Below, piece after piece: positions 23,648-33,038 of a DNA stretch of 55,181 nucleotides. The notes under the pieces are model-generated. The model was not told the DNA's origin and did no database searches. It was given only the letters and a program-made list of their open reading frames with translations. This stretch comes from an uncultured Bacteroidales bacterium. Lineage in GTDB: Bacteria; Bacteroidota; Bacteroidia; Bacteroidales; P3. Both the position numbers and the translations under genes were made by a program. The stretch lies in the NCBI GenBank assembly GCA_900319865.1, contig ONQD01000028.1, positions 1 to 55,181 on the forward strand, written 5' to 3'. Each line of letters opens with the position of its first letter. Within the stretch, counting starts at the first letter, position 1.

Positions 23648-25463
23648 GCCGGCGTCGTCGTTGGAACCGGCCGAGGTGGAGCTTCAAGGTTTCTTCGATG
23701 CGTGTGCCGCGCTGCAGCTCGGCGGTGATGCTCATGCGGCCGTTGTCCTGCTCTTTCATGAAGTCCATGCCGATGGCACCCGTGATGATGGGAATGAGCG
23801 ACACAATGAAGAGTGCAGCGAAGAAGAGGAGGGTGGCCAGTTTGTGCTTGAGGCACCAGCGGAGGAGATTGGCGTAGGCGGCTTCGATGGCATTGAAGGC
23901 CTTGCCGATAGTGTTCTCGTAGGTGAAGCGCTTGTTGGCTTTTTTGGCTTCGGCTTCCTTGCGAGCTTGCTCGGTGAGGAAGAAGGGCTTTTCCTTCAGC
24001 ATCTTGGATGAGAGCATGGGGATAAGGGTGATGGCTGCGGTAGTGGAGACGCATACCACGATGGTAACAATCCAGCCGAGTTCTTTCATGAAGATGCCCA
24101 TCATGCCGGGCAGCATGGTGAGGGGCACGAAGACGGCCACAAGCACCAGTGTGGTGGCGATGACGGAGGTCCAAACCTCGTTGGTGGCACAGATGGCGGC
24201 TTCGCGTGGGTTCTCGCCACGTTCGATGTGTTTGGTGATGTTTTCGATTACCACAATGGCATCGTCAACCACCATACCGATGGCCACGGTGAGGGAGGCG
24301 AGGGAGATGATGTTGAGCGAGCTGTCGGCAAGGAGCAGGTAGATGAACGAGGTGACCAGGGAGATGGGGATGGTGAGGGCGATGATGATGGTGCTGCGCC
24401 AGTTGCCAAGGAATATAAGCACGACGAGTACTACGAAGAGGAGGGCGTAGAATATGCTCTCGGTAAGGCCGTTGATGGCATTGACGATTTCTTCGGAGGC
24501 ATCGCGGATGAGTGTGGTTTGAATGTCGGGGGGCAGTGTTTTCTGTATTTCCTGCATCTGGGCTTTCACTTCACGTGCGATGGCCACGGTGTTGGCACCG
24601 GTTTGTTTGGTGATGATGAGTCGTGCGCCGTCCTGGCGGTTGATTTTCTCGTCGAGGGAGAGGTCTTTGATGGTATCGCGCACGGTTGCGAGGTCGCGCA
24701 CGAAGATTTGCTTGCCGGTGGGGGTGGTGGTGACTACGATGTCGTTGATTTCGGAGCTTTCCACGTATTCGCCCTTGACACGCATCTGGTATTGCTCTTT
24801 GCCCATTTTGACGGTGCCGCTGGCGAGGTCGAGGTTGTTGGCGCTGATGGCGTTGCCGACCATTTCAAGACTGAGGCCGTAGGCGTCGAGTTGTTTGGGG
24901 TCGAGGTCGATGTAGATGTATCGTTCGGGGGCGCCGCTGACGGTGATGTTGCCGATGCCGTCAACGCGGTTGAGGACATTGGTGACGTTGTCTTCGAGTA
25001 TGCGGTCGAGACCCGAGTAGCTCTCATCGGCGGTGAAGCCGTAGACCATGATGGGCATGGCGCTGGAGTTGAGCTTCAGGATCATGGGACGCGACACGCC
25101 GTCGGGGAGGTTGTCGTAGAGAAGGTCGACGAAGGAGCGGATGTCGTTGAGCGCTTCGTCGATGTTGGAGCCCCATTCGAATTCAAGGCTTACAACTGAG
25201 ATGTTGTCTTTCGATGTGGAGGTTATGTTTTTGAGACCGTCGACCGAGTTCAAGGAGTTTTCGATGATTTTGGTGATGTTGGTCTCGATTTCGCTGGCGT
25301 TGGCACCGGCGTAGGTGGTCATCACGGTGACGTATGGGGGGTCCATCTCGGGCATCTGGTCGATGGGCAGACGCGTGAGGGAGAAGAGACCCAGTACGAT
25401 GACGGCCACGAAGATGAGGCCGGTGGTGATGGGCTTGTTGATTGCTGTTTTGTATATGGCCAT
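23571..25463 (-). CDS. RND pump, N-terminal part (frameshifted)
   Basis: 630 residues. Begins MAIYKTAINKPITTGLIF with TM1, continues through the porter region (DQMPEMDPPYVTVMTTYAGA), then RND helices with AIGMVVDDAIVVIENI, whose aspartates carry protons. Sequence matches the family up to RGTRIEETLK; the last 35 codons (rich in His, Arg and Gln) are the wrong frame. About 20 residues expected between EETLK and STSAG are absent, so a deletion of non-multiple-of-three size near 23685 is implied. Downstream of the membrane-fusion gene by 15 bases. Confidence 0.85.
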   Translation of the reverse strand: MAIYKTAINKPITTGLIFVAVIVLGLFSLTRLPIDQMPEMDPPYVTVMTTYAGANASEIETNITKIIENSLNSVDGLKNITSTSKDNISVVSLEFEWGSNIDEALNDIRSFVDLLYDNLPDGVSRPMILKLNSSAMPIMVYGFTADESYSGLDRILEDNVTNVLNRVDGIGNITVSGAPERYIYIDLDPKQLDAYGLSLEMVGNAISANNLDLASGTVKMGKEQYQMRVKGEYVESSEINDIVVTTTPTGKQIFVRDLATVRDTIKDLSLDEKINRQDGARLIITKQTGANTVAIAREVKAQMQEIQKTLPPDIQTTLIRDASEEIVNAINGLTESIFYALLFVVLVVLIFLGNWRSTIIIALTIPISLVTSFIYLLLADSSLNIISLASLTVAIGMVVDDAIVVIENITKHIERGENPREAAICATNEVWTSVIATTLVLVAVFVPLTMLPGMMGIFMKELGWIVTIVVCVSTTAAITLIPMLSSKMLKEKPFFLTEQARKEAEAKKANKRFTYENTIGKAFNAIEAAYANLLRWCLKHKLATLLFFAALFIVSLIPIITGAIGMDFMKEQDNGRMSITAELQRGTRIEETLKLHLGRFQRRRRHVRPLQQHHQQQNQHDHPLHQEVRP

Positions 25464-25478
25464 AGTTGCGGGGCTTTA

Positions 25479-26513
25479 TCAGTTCTCTACTATTTCCAGT
25501 TTGCTGCCGTCGACTAGACGGGCCTGACCGGTGACTACGAGTTGGTCGCCTTCTTTGAGGTCGCCGGGGATGACGGGGATGATTTCGATGCGGTCGTCGA
25601 AACGCTGACCGAGGGTGACGGCTACGCGGTGGGCGGTGCCGTCATGGTTGGTGAAGACATAGCGTTCGTTGCTTCCGGTGAGTTTGAGGACGCTCTGATA
25701 GGGCACTACGATGGCGTCGATTTGACCCAGGGCCAAAGTGGTTTTGACATACATGCCGGGACGTATTTTCTCGGAGCCGTTGGGTATGTTGAGTTTGGCT
25801 TGGAAGGTGTGGCTGGAGGGGTCGATGGTGGGATAGACTATCTCGATGGTGGCAGGGAATGTTTTGTCGGGGTAGATGTCGCTGCGAACATCAACTTTCA
25901 TACCTTGCTTGACGAGGGGGAAATAGGTCTCGGGAATATTGATGATGGCCTTGAGGCGGCTGATTTGGGTGAGTGTGAGGATGGGAGCACCGGTGTACAT
26001 TTCGCCGTCTTCGTAGTTTTTGGCGCTGATGATGCCTGAGAATTGGGCACGCACAAAGGTGTTCTCATTTTGGAAACGCTCGGTTTCGACCAGTTGGTCG
26101 TAGCCAGCTTTGGTCTGGTCATAGACCTGCTCACTGATGCTGCCGGAGGCTTTGAGGCTGGTCACACGGTCGAGCTCGACTTTGGTACTGTTGAGGTTGA
26201 TGCGGGTGGTGTTGAGTTGGGTTTGGTCCATGCGCACGAGCATGCTGCCTTTTTGCACTCGGCTGCCTACTTCTACGTAGATGTGTTCGATGTGGCCGGT
26301 GATGCTGGGCGAGATGTTCATGGTTTCGTAGCCTTCGAGGGTGGCCGAAAGTTCCAGATTTTTGGCTATACGCTCGTTCGAGAGGGTTTGGACTTTGACT
26401 TTTTCGGACTCCTTTTTGGTGGTGGTGGCTTGTTTTTCGGCGCTTTTGCCTCCGCAGGCTACCAGTGCTCCGGCGAGGAGCAGGAGGGTGAGGTCTTTTA
26501 CTATTTTGTTCAT
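25479..26513 (-). CDS. RND membrane-fusion lipoprotein
   Basis: 344 residues. Lipoprotein signal (LLLLAGALVACGG, lipobox LVAC) and periplasmic body with the lipoyl/hairpin arrangement: YETMNISPSITGHIEHIYVEVG, KGSMLVRMDQTQLN, then the coiled hairpin and a beta-barrel (GMKVDVRSDIYPDK, GEKIRPGMYVKT-like stretch SEKIRPGMYVK). It links the inner membrane pump to the TolC channel. Next to the TolC gene on one side and the pump on the other, as usual. Confidence 0.93.
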   Translation of the reverse strand: MNKIVKDLTLLLLAGALVACGGKSAEKQATTTKKESEKVKVQTLSNERIAKNLELSATLEGYETMNISPSITGHIEHIYVEVGSRVQKGSMLVRMDQTQLNTTRINLNSTKVELDRVTSLKASGSISEQVYDQTKAGYDQLVETERFQNENTFVRAQFSGIISAKNYEDGEMYTGAPILTLTQISRLKAIINIPETYFPLVKQGMKVDVRSDIYPDKTFPATIEIVYPTIDPSSHTFQAKLNIPNGSEKIRPGMYVKTTLALGQIDAIVVPYQSVLKLTGSNERYVFTNHDGTAHRVAVTLGQRFDDRIEIIPVIPGDLKEGDQLVVTGQARLVDGSKLEIVEN

Positions 26514-26573
26514 ATAGGGATGAAATGTTTTTTTATTGTTGTTTTATTTGTTTTGTTTCGTGTGGGGTTGGGA

Positions 26574-27971
26574 TTACATTCCGAGGAGAGTTTCGAGGGC
26601 TACCTGTGCCTGAACCACGCTCATTACGGCTTGTATGTAGTTGCTTTGGGCAGTGATGATGTCGGTGCTGGCATTGGTTACTTCCAGATTGCTGGCGTGG
26701 CCGTAGGTGTATTTTTCGGATATGTTGCGGAACACGCGACGGGTGACGTTGAGGTTCTCGTTCTGTATTTGGTAGTTCTCGATGGCGGACACAAGGTCGT
26801 AGCACAATTGATTGTACTGCACCTTAAGTCCGTCTTCAGCCTGTTGTTTGTTGTTTAAGGTTTCTTGGTAGTTTATCTTGGCCTCTTTGGTTTTGGCAAT
26901 GCGTGCACCGCTTTGGAAAATCGGCAGGCTCACGCTGGCACCCACCATGTTGGGTGGGGTCATGTTGAATCCGGCATCTTTGCCGAAGTATGTTTTGTTG
27001 CTGTACTGATAATACGCCGACAGGGTGGGAGTGTAGTCCATCCAAGCGAGGGTGAGTTGCTTGCGAGAGAGCTTTTCGCTCTGTTGGAGCAGCTTATAGT
27101 CGTAGTTGTTTTCAATGCGGAAACCGCCCAGAGTGAGTTTTGCGGCATAGTCGATGTCGAGCACTTGCTCGAGCGGTGTGGTGAGTTCCAGCTTTGTGTT
27201 GACATCGGTGCCAAGCAGGAGTATGAGGGAGTTGTAGAGCATGTTCAGCGTGCGCTGGGTGGAGTTGATGTTGCTGCGCATCGTGGCCACCTGCACCGAG
27301 AGTTTGTCGGCGTTGACTTGCTCGGTGGCACCGGCGGCAACGCTGGCCTGTGTGGTGGCAAGCAGCTGTTGCATGTTCTGCAGGCTGGTGTCAAGGAGCT
27401 TGGCGGTACGCTCCATAATCAGGATAGAGGTGTAGGCGTTCTTTACATTGGCGCGGGTTTTCTGCTCGGTTTGTTGGGCACTGGTCTGTGCCACGTTGAG
27501 TGCTATGTCTTTAATTAGTGTACCAACTATTTGTGCTCCGGTAACTGCCAGCGATGCGGTGATGCTGAAAGTGCCGTTGGGGTTCATCGGTATGGCGCTG
27601 GAAGATGTGGAACTTGCATTGCTGGTGGGGAAAGAGATGGGGAAGGTGGTACCTCCGATGGTGATGGAGTCGGGCAACATGGACGACATGGAGCCGCCGC
27701 GTCCTCCGAAATTCATAACATAGCCGCACATGTTCTGGTAGTCAAATCCGGTCTTGACCTGGGGCAATAACGTTGCAAGTGTTTGCCAACGGGAGGCTTC
27801 GGCTTTCTTCACGTCGAGGCTGGCGTTCTGCATGGCGTAGTTGTGTTCTACTGCATAGTCCTGTGCCTCTCTCAGCGAAAGACGCAAACGGTCGGACGTT
27901 TGGGCCGTGGCGGCGAGCATGGTTGAACACAACAGGGCAAATACGAGTGTAGTTCTGAATGTTGAATTCAT
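26574..27971 (-). CDS. TolC-type outer membrane efflux channel
   Basis: 465 residues with a signal peptide (ends near AATAQT). The duplicated helical/beta TolC fold shows in LSLREAQDYAVEHNYAMQNA (first repeat) and YGHASNLEVTNASTDII (second, tunnel helix). The Gly/Ser-rich loop near residues 88-100 is an extracellular insertion. First gene of the efflux operon after the TetR regulator gene. Confidence 0.92.
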   Translation of the reverse strand: MNSTFRTTLVFALLCSTMLAATAQTSDRLRLSLREAQDYAVEHNYAMQNASLDVKKAEASRWQTLATLLPQVKTGFDYQNMCGYVMNFGGRGGSMSSMLPDSITIGGTTFPISFPTSNASSTSSSAIPMNPNGTFSITASLAVTGAQIVGTLIKDIALNVAQTSAQQTEQKTRANVKNAYTSILIMERTAKLLDTSLQNMQQLLATTQASVAAGATEQVNADKLSVQVATMRSNINSTQRTLNMLYNSLILLLGTDVNTKLELTTPLEQVLDIDYAAKLTLGGFRIENNYDYKLLQQSEKLSRKQLTLAWMDYTPTLSAYYQYSNKTYFGKDAGFNMTPPNMVGASVSLPIFQSGARIAKTKEAKINYQETLNNKQQAEDGLKVQYNQLCYDLVSAIENYQIQNENLNVTRRVFRNISEKYTYGHASNLEVTNASTDIITAQSNYIQAVMSVVQAQVALETLLGM

Positions 27972-28068
27972 GTTTTCGAATGATTGTTTGTTATATTGTT
28001 TGTTCTGTATTTCGACGGGTATCGGACTGATAGAGAGGATTAATGCAACTGGTGGGTGGGATAGACTG

Positions 28069-28710
28069 TTATAAAACGTAATGTATGTCTTTTATCTTGT
28101 CGATGCTTTGCCTGATAGCATCTTCGTTTTCATCAAGATATTTCACGCCCTCGATGGTGAGTATTCCACGCAGGATGTTGTAGCAATTCTCGAAAATCAG
28201 GTTTGTGGCTTCAACAGAATAGAATTTGGTCTGGAGATTATGCATAATAATTCCGTACACGTGGACCATTTGGTTGATATTGACGTTGGGACGAAGCAAT
28301 CCTTTCTGTTTGATGCGATAGAGTGCGGAATACATATTACCCGAAAGCTTGTCGGGATCAGCCGGAAATAGACTATCGTATACGTCGGGATAATAATTTA
28401 TTACATCTTTAATCAAGGTGTGCAGTTGTGAACTGTATACCGTGATGTATTTGAAATTAGCCAACATAATGATGATGGGCGATTCTATTTGGTTGCGTAA
28501 GTCACGGATAACAGCGTCGGATTGTTGTCTCAAGTTGTTGAAGCATTCTTTCAACAATTCTTCTTTGTTTTCGAAGTGTTGATAGATGGTGCGCTTGGAA
28601 ATATGCATCTCGGCAGAGATGTCGTTCATGGACACTTTGTGACAACCATTGGTAACGTATAAGCGTGTGGCAGTGTCGATGATTCTTTTGCGGATAGAGT
28701 CGTCATGCAT
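28069..28710 (-). CDS. TetR/AcrR-family regulator
   Basis: 213 residues. The N-terminal helix-turn-helix is recognisable (IRKRIIDTATRLYVTNG, SMNDISAEMHISKRTIYQHF, KEELLKECF), and the variable C-terminal part would bind a ligand. TetR members typically repress the adjacent transporter genes until an inducer binds. The gene lies directly upstream of the TolC gene and on the same strand, so it is a likely regulator of the efflux operon; the operator was not identified. Confidence 0.9.
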   Translation of the reverse strand: MHDDSIRKRIIDTATRLYVTNGCHKVSMNDISAEMHISKRTIYQHFENKEELLKECFNNLRQQSDAVIRDLRNQIESPIIIMLANFKYITVYSSQLHTLIKDVINYYPDVYDSLFPADPDKLSGNMYSALYRIKQKGLLRPNVNINQMVHVYGIIMHNLQTKFYSVEATNLIFENCYNILRGILTIEGVKYLDENEDAIRQSIDKIKDIHYVL

Positions 28711-28768
28711 GGTTATGATAGATTTGAGTTGTATTTATATATGAGACCAATAGCTTTCGTGCAGGAGG

Positions 28769-29059
28769 TTATTTTTTCTGTTTGCGCTCAGGAATAGGCT
28801 GGATTGACGATTTGGCCACTTTGATGCGTGTGCCGGGCGCTATTTCTATCACGGCCTGGCTTGCATCGGTACTCACTATGGTGGCGTGCAGTCCTCCTGA
28901 GGTCATTATGCGGTCGCCTTCTTTCAGGCTGTCCAGATATGCTGCTACACGTTTGGCTTCTTGGCTTTGGGGTCGGATGAGGAAGAAGTAGAACACTGCT
29001 ATCATGGCCAAAATCATGATAACGGTTTTCCACCCGTTAGAAATGTCTAATAGTACCAT
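28769..29059 (-). CDS. yajC: Sec translocon accessory subunit YajC
   Basis: 96 residues: one membrane helix near the N-terminus (VIMILAMIAVFYFFLIRP), then RPQSQEAKRVAAYLDSLKEGDRIMTSGGL, a YajC signature, and a basic end. YajC binds SecDF and helps protein export. Here it stands alone, without secDF, ahead of the TetR gene, and is divergent from the chromate transporter genes. Confidence 0.9.
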   Translation of the reverse strand: MVLLDISNGWKTVIMILAMIAVFYFFLIRPQSQEAKRVAAYLDSLKEGDRIMTSGGLHATIVSTDASQAVIEIAPGTRIKVAKSSIQPIPERKQKK

Positions 29060-29160
29060 AAATGTCTATTTTTTGTGTTGTTTATTTTTATTTTGTTATT
29101 AATTCTATTACAATTTTTTTCGTATTACTACGTTATAAAAAACATTTAATAACGCGAAAC

Positions 29161-29724
29161 ATGGTAAAATATTGTGAACTTTTCTACTCTTTTTTAAAAA
29201 TAGGTGCTTTCACCATTGGGGGAGGGTATGCCATGATACCCGTCATGGAGGATGAGTTGGTGGACAAACGTCACTGGATGAGCCGCGAGGAATTCCTCGA
29301 CCAACTGGCCCTTTCCCAGTCTATGCCAGGCGTTTTGGCCGTGAATATGGCCACTGGGCTTGGCTACCGGTTGCGGGGCGCATGGGGTGCCATGTCGGCC
29401 GTGGCCGGAAACATTGTGGCTCCGATAATGATTGTCCTGCTGCTGGCCATGTTCTTCCGCCAATTGAGGGGCTATCCTGTAGTCGAGCACTTTTTTATGG
29501 GGGTGCGTCCTGCTGTGGTGGCACTGATTGCCGCCCCGGTGTTCCGTCTCGCCAAGTCGGCACAAGTCACGTGGTCCACTTGCTGGATTCCCATACTCTC
29601 GGCACTGCTTATTTGGCTTTTTGACGTAAGCCCCATCTTCATTATCATTGCCGCATTGGTGCTGGGGTTCCTCTATGGCCGGTGGTCCGACCGCCGCAAC
29701 TCCACCCCTAATGGCGACAAATAG
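29161..29724 (+). CDS. Chromate transporter, half-size subunit 1
   Basis: 187 residues starting at ATG 29161 (the frame is open earlier but the homology begins at KYCELFYSFLKIGAFTIGGGYAMIP). The family motif GGGYAMIPVMEDELV and the SQSMPGVLAVNMAT block are present, with about six membrane helices. Members of the CHR family export chromate or related anions; in half-size pairs both halves are needed. The second subunit follows 44 bases later. Confidence 0.9.
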   Translation: MVKYCELFYSFLKIGAFTIGGGYAMIPVMEDELVDKRHWMSREEFLDQLALSQSMPGVLAVNMATGLGYRLRGAWGAMSAVAGNIVAPIMIVLLLAMFFRQLRGYPVVEHFFMGVRPAVVALIAAPVFRLAKSAQVTWSTCWIPILSALLIWLFDVSPIFIIIAALVLGFLYGRWSDRRNSTPNGDK

Positions 29725-29768
29725 TCTTGACAACTGGTATTTGTTTCATTCCGATAAACAACTGATAT

Positions 29769-30341
29769 ATGGTTTTTCTGCAACTTTTCTGGACTTTCCT
29801 CAAGATTGGCATTTTCACTTTCGGCGGCGGCTATGCAATGATAGCCCTTATCCAAAACGAGGTCACCGTTAATCACCACTGGCTCACCTCGCAGGAGTTT
29901 ACCGATATCCTTGCCGTAAGCCAGATGACCCCTGGACCTGTGGGCATCAATACTGCCACCTATACCGGCTATACCGCTGTGCTCAATGCCGGATACGAGC
30001 CCTGGCAGGCGGTGCTTGGAGCCATTCTGGCCTCGTCGGCGGTAATTCTGCTGCCCATAGTTTTGATGATTGTGGCCGTGATTTTCCTTCAGTACATGAA
30101 AGGCAACAAGGACGTTGCCAATGTGTTCCGTGTACTCAGAATGACGGTTGTGGGCCTCATTGCCGCGGCGGCACTCCAGCTGCTTTCGGTCGACAGCTTC
30201 GGCCAGCCGGGCTTCACCCTTCAGTTTGTCCTCAGTCTGCTCATTTTTGTCGGTGTCTTCATCCTCTCCTTAAAAAAAGTAAGCCCGATATTGCTCATTG
30301 TGGCATCGGGCCTAATTGGTATCGTGGCGTATGCATTCTGA
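29769..30341 (+). CDS. Chromate transporter, half-size subunit 2
   Basis: 190 residues, homologous to the preceding gene: FLKIGIFTFGGGYAMIALIQNE, SQMTPGPVGINTATYTGY and several helices. The pair corresponds to the two halves of the full-length ChrA fold. Convergent with aroA. Confidence 0.9.
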   Translation: MVFLQLFWTFLKIGIFTFGGGYAMIALIQNEVTVNHHWLTSQEFTDILAVSQMTPGPVGINTATYTGYTAVLNAGYEPWQAVLGAILASSAVILLPIVLMIVAVIFLQYMKGNKDVANVFRVLRMTVVGLIAAAALQLLSVDSFGQPGFTLQFVLSLLIFVGVFILSLKKVSPILLIVASGLIGIVAYAF

Positions 30342-30392
30342 CAAGGCGGTACACAGTCCCTGCTCCCTTCCCCGCTTCAGCCCTTTACTTTT

Positions 30393-31643
30393 TTATTGGT
30401 TCCGGGTGCTCGCAGCCTTTTTTAAGGTTTTCAGTTGCTGCCAAAAATCAGGGAATGATTTGCTCACCTGGTCCGGATCCTCTATCACAAGGTCGGGGTA
30501 TATCAGCGTCAGCACTCCGAAGGCCATTGCAATGCGGTGGTCGCCATGTGTTTTGACGGGTTCGGTGGGATGTAGCGTCGACGGAACCAGCCGTGCCTCG
30601 GTGGCTGTCATGTTCATGGTGGCCCCCATCTTGCCCAGCTCTTCTTTCAAGGCTTCCAGTCGGTCCGATTCTTTGAGCCTCAGGTTTTTTATTCCCCGCA
30701 GCCGCGCCTTTACCCCCAATGCGGCACAGCACACCAGCACCGCCGGCAGCAGGTCGGGACAGTCAATGAAGTTGTATTCAAACAGGCTTTCGTGCATTCC
30801 CGTGCCTTCTATTGTAACCGAGCGTTGGTTGGCACGGTAGGGGGAACGCACTTCGCGTGTTTTCACCCCCAGTTTCTCAAACAGTTGAGCCAACACCCTG
30901 TCGCCCTGGCTCGAGGTCAGGGTCAGGCCCGCCATGCGCAGCCTTATACCTGGCAGCAACGCCGCTGCCGCATAGATGTATGATGCCGACGACCAGTCAC
31001 GCTCTATGTTGACCACTAGGTTCTTCGTGCATTTCTCTTGCGGAAAATGATTTACGCGGTACACCCTTTTGTTCCTGCTCACCGAGGTCTCTATCCCTGC
31101 CTGGTTCAGCACGGCACAGGTCATGTCGATATAGGGTCGCGATGCCGCCCTGTCGGTCAGCGTCAGCGTCAATCCGTTGGGCAGTTGCGTGCCTATCAGC
31201 AGCATGGCCGACACAAACTGGCTGCTGGTCGACGGGTCTATCTCCGTCATCTTGTATTGCGGTATGTATCCCGTGATGTTCACGGGCAGAAAACCCTCCT
31301 CGCCCGTGCATTCTATTTTGCACCCCATGCTGCGCAGTGAGTCTATCAGTGGTCCCATGGGCCGTTGTTTCAGCCGCTCGTCGCCGGTCAGCACCCATTG
31401 CCCCGGTGTGATGGCCAGCACCGCAATCAGAAACCGCGCCACTGTCCCTGCATTGTTGCAATAGAAGAGGTTCGAACTGCCGTGCCTCAACTGGTTCAGC
31501 AGGGCCTGCAGCAGTTGGGTGTCGTTTGCTGTCGAGAGGTTTCGCAGCACAAACGACGAGTTGTACAGGTAGTTGAGTATCAGCCAGCGGTTGCTCAGAC
31601 TCTTCGATGCAGGCAACTCTATGTGTATGTCGTTGGTGTTCAC
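30393..31643 (-). CDS. aroA: 3-phosphoshikimate 1-carboxyvinyltransferase
   Basis: 416 residues with a GTG start (NTNDIHIELPASKSLSNRWL). The phosphoenolpyruvate/S3P-binding PASKSLSNR motif, FYCNNAGTVARFL, and KESDR (residues near 340 in LRLKESDRLEAL) identify EPSP synthase, the sixth step of the shikimate pathway. Normal length. Downstream of the sigma-54 regulator gene by about 60 bases. Confidence 0.95.
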   Translation of the reverse strand: MNTNDIHIELPASKSLSNRWLILNYLYNSSFVLRNLSTANDTQLLQALLNQLRHGSSNLFYCNNAGTVARFLIAVLAITPGQWVLTGDERLKQRPMGPLIDSLRSMGCKIECTGEEGFLPVNITGYIPQYKMTEIDPSTSSQFVSAMLLIGTQLPNGLTLTLTDRAASRPYIDMTCAVLNQAGIETSVSRNKRVYRVNHFPQEKCTKNLVVNIERDWSSASYIYAAAALLPGIRLRMAGLTLTSSQGDRVLAQLFEKLGVKTREVRSPYRANQRSVTIEGTGMHESLFEYNFIDCPDLLPAVLVCCAALGVKARLRGIKNLRLKESDRLEALKEELGKMGATMNMTATEARLVPSTLHPTEPVKTHGDHRIAMAFGVLTLIYPDLVIEDPDQVSKSFPDFWQQLKTLKKAASTRNQ

Positions 31644-31703
31644 GCCTTACAGGTGTTGTTTGTGTAGGGGGAAACGGCACATCTTTTCCGTCATCCCTGT
31701 TTA

Positions 31704-32969
31704 TCAGATATCTATGTTGTATTCTTTTATCTTGCGGTATAGCGTTCGTTCCGAAATGTGGAGGTCCTGTGCGGCCAGTGTGCGCTTGCCCCCATGCCGT
31801 TGCAGGGCCAGTTTTATGGCCTTTTTCTCGCGCTCCTCCAGTGCCAGGGGCTCGTCCTCCACAGGCACACTCTCCTGAAACTCCTCTTCGGGATGCTTGG
31901 TGTCGAGCACCGCAAACTGCGAGTTGGGCAGGGGGTTGCCTCCGTGCGTGGCCGGCTGGTCAATATATTGGTATGTAGGCCTCTGCACAGCGTTGTCGGC
32001 GGGCAGTGCCATCCCATGTGCCAGTTGTGTCACAGCGTTCCGCAGGTCGTTTATCTCGTTGCGCATCTCACTTATCATCTGTCCCATCGAAAGGGCTTTC
32101 AGCAACAGCTCCCTGTCCGAGATGGTCGTGTTGCTGTTCATTGTCGGGGTCACCAGTGCGGGCATCTTCTCCTCAGGCACATAGTTCAGATAGTTCTGCA
32201 ATATGGCCCGGGTGATAGTCCTCTCTGTCTCCACCACGGCTATCTGCTCGGTCATATTTTTCAGCTCGCGGATATTGCCGTACCAAGGGTAGTTCATCAA
32301 GTATTGCCGTGCATCCTCGGTAAGGAAGATGGGCGGCATGTTGTATTTCTCGGCCACATCCGACGAGAATTTACGGAACAACAGCGGAATATCGTCCTTG
32401 CGTTCACGCAGCGGGGGGATGCTTATTGATATTTGTTGCAGGCGGTAGTAGAGGTCCTCGCGGAAATGTCCGTCGCGCACCGCCGCCACCAGGTCCACAT
32501 TGGTGGCAGCCACTATGCGTACATTGATTTTCTGCGCTGTCGATGAGCCCACGGGCATTATCTCGCCGTTTTCCAGCACACGCAGCAGCTTCACCTGCAT
32601 GGCCAGCGGCAACTCGCCAATCTCGTCCAGGAATATGGTGCCCCCGTCGGCCTCTTCAAAATAGCCCTTGCGGTTGCGCTCTGCACCCGTAAATGCTCCC
32701 TTCACGTGTCCAAACAGCTCACTCTCTATTGTGCCCTCCGGTATGGCTCCGCAGTTCACCGATATCAGGCCTTTGCCCTGCTTTACGTGTTTGCGTAGGC
32801 TGTTCTCGTGTATGATGCGCGAAAACACATCCTTGCCCACTCCGCTCTCGCCCGATATCAGTATGCTCAAATCGGTGGGGGCCACCTGTATGGCTTTGTT
32901 GATGGCCATGTTCAGTTTCGGGTCGTTTCCTATTATTCCGTAGCGCAGTTTTATTTTTTGAATGTCCAT
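31704..32969 (-). CDS. Sigma-54-dependent activator without receiver domain
   Basis: 421 residues. The AAA+ core starts almost at the N-terminus: Walker A GESGVGKD, the sigma-54 contact loop GAFTGA, Walker B FLDEIGELP. A long linker (about 260-375, low complexity) leads to a Fis-type HTH: HGGKRTLAAQDLHISERTLYR. With no response-receiver domain, it may be controlled by expression or by an unlinked sensor. A partner sigma-54 promoter was not found in the window. Confidence 0.92.
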   Translation of the reverse strand: MDIQKIKLRYGIIGNDPKLNMAINKAIQVAPTDLSILISGESGVGKDVFSRIIHENSLRKHVKQGKGLISVNCGAIPEGTIESELFGHVKGAFTGAERNRKGYFEEADGGTIFLDEIGELPLAMQVKLLRVLENGEIMPVGSSTAQKINVRIVAATNVDLVAAVRDGHFREDLYYRLQQISISIPPLRERKDDIPLLFRKFSSDVAEKYNMPPIFLTEDARQYLMNYPWYGNIRELKNMTEQIAVVETERTITRAILQNYLNYVPEEKMPALVTPTMNSNTTISDRELLLKALSMGQMISEMRNEINDLRNAVTQLAHGMALPADNAVQRPTYQYIDQPATHGGNPLPNSQFAVLDTKHPEEEFQESVPVEDEPLALEEREKKAIKLALQRHGGKRTLAAQDLHISERTLYRKIKEYNIDI

Positions 32970-33038
32970 TAATCGTATTGTGTTATATGTAGTTCTTGTG
33001 TTTTTATGTTAGTTGTATGGGTTGGGGCGTGTCGGCGT

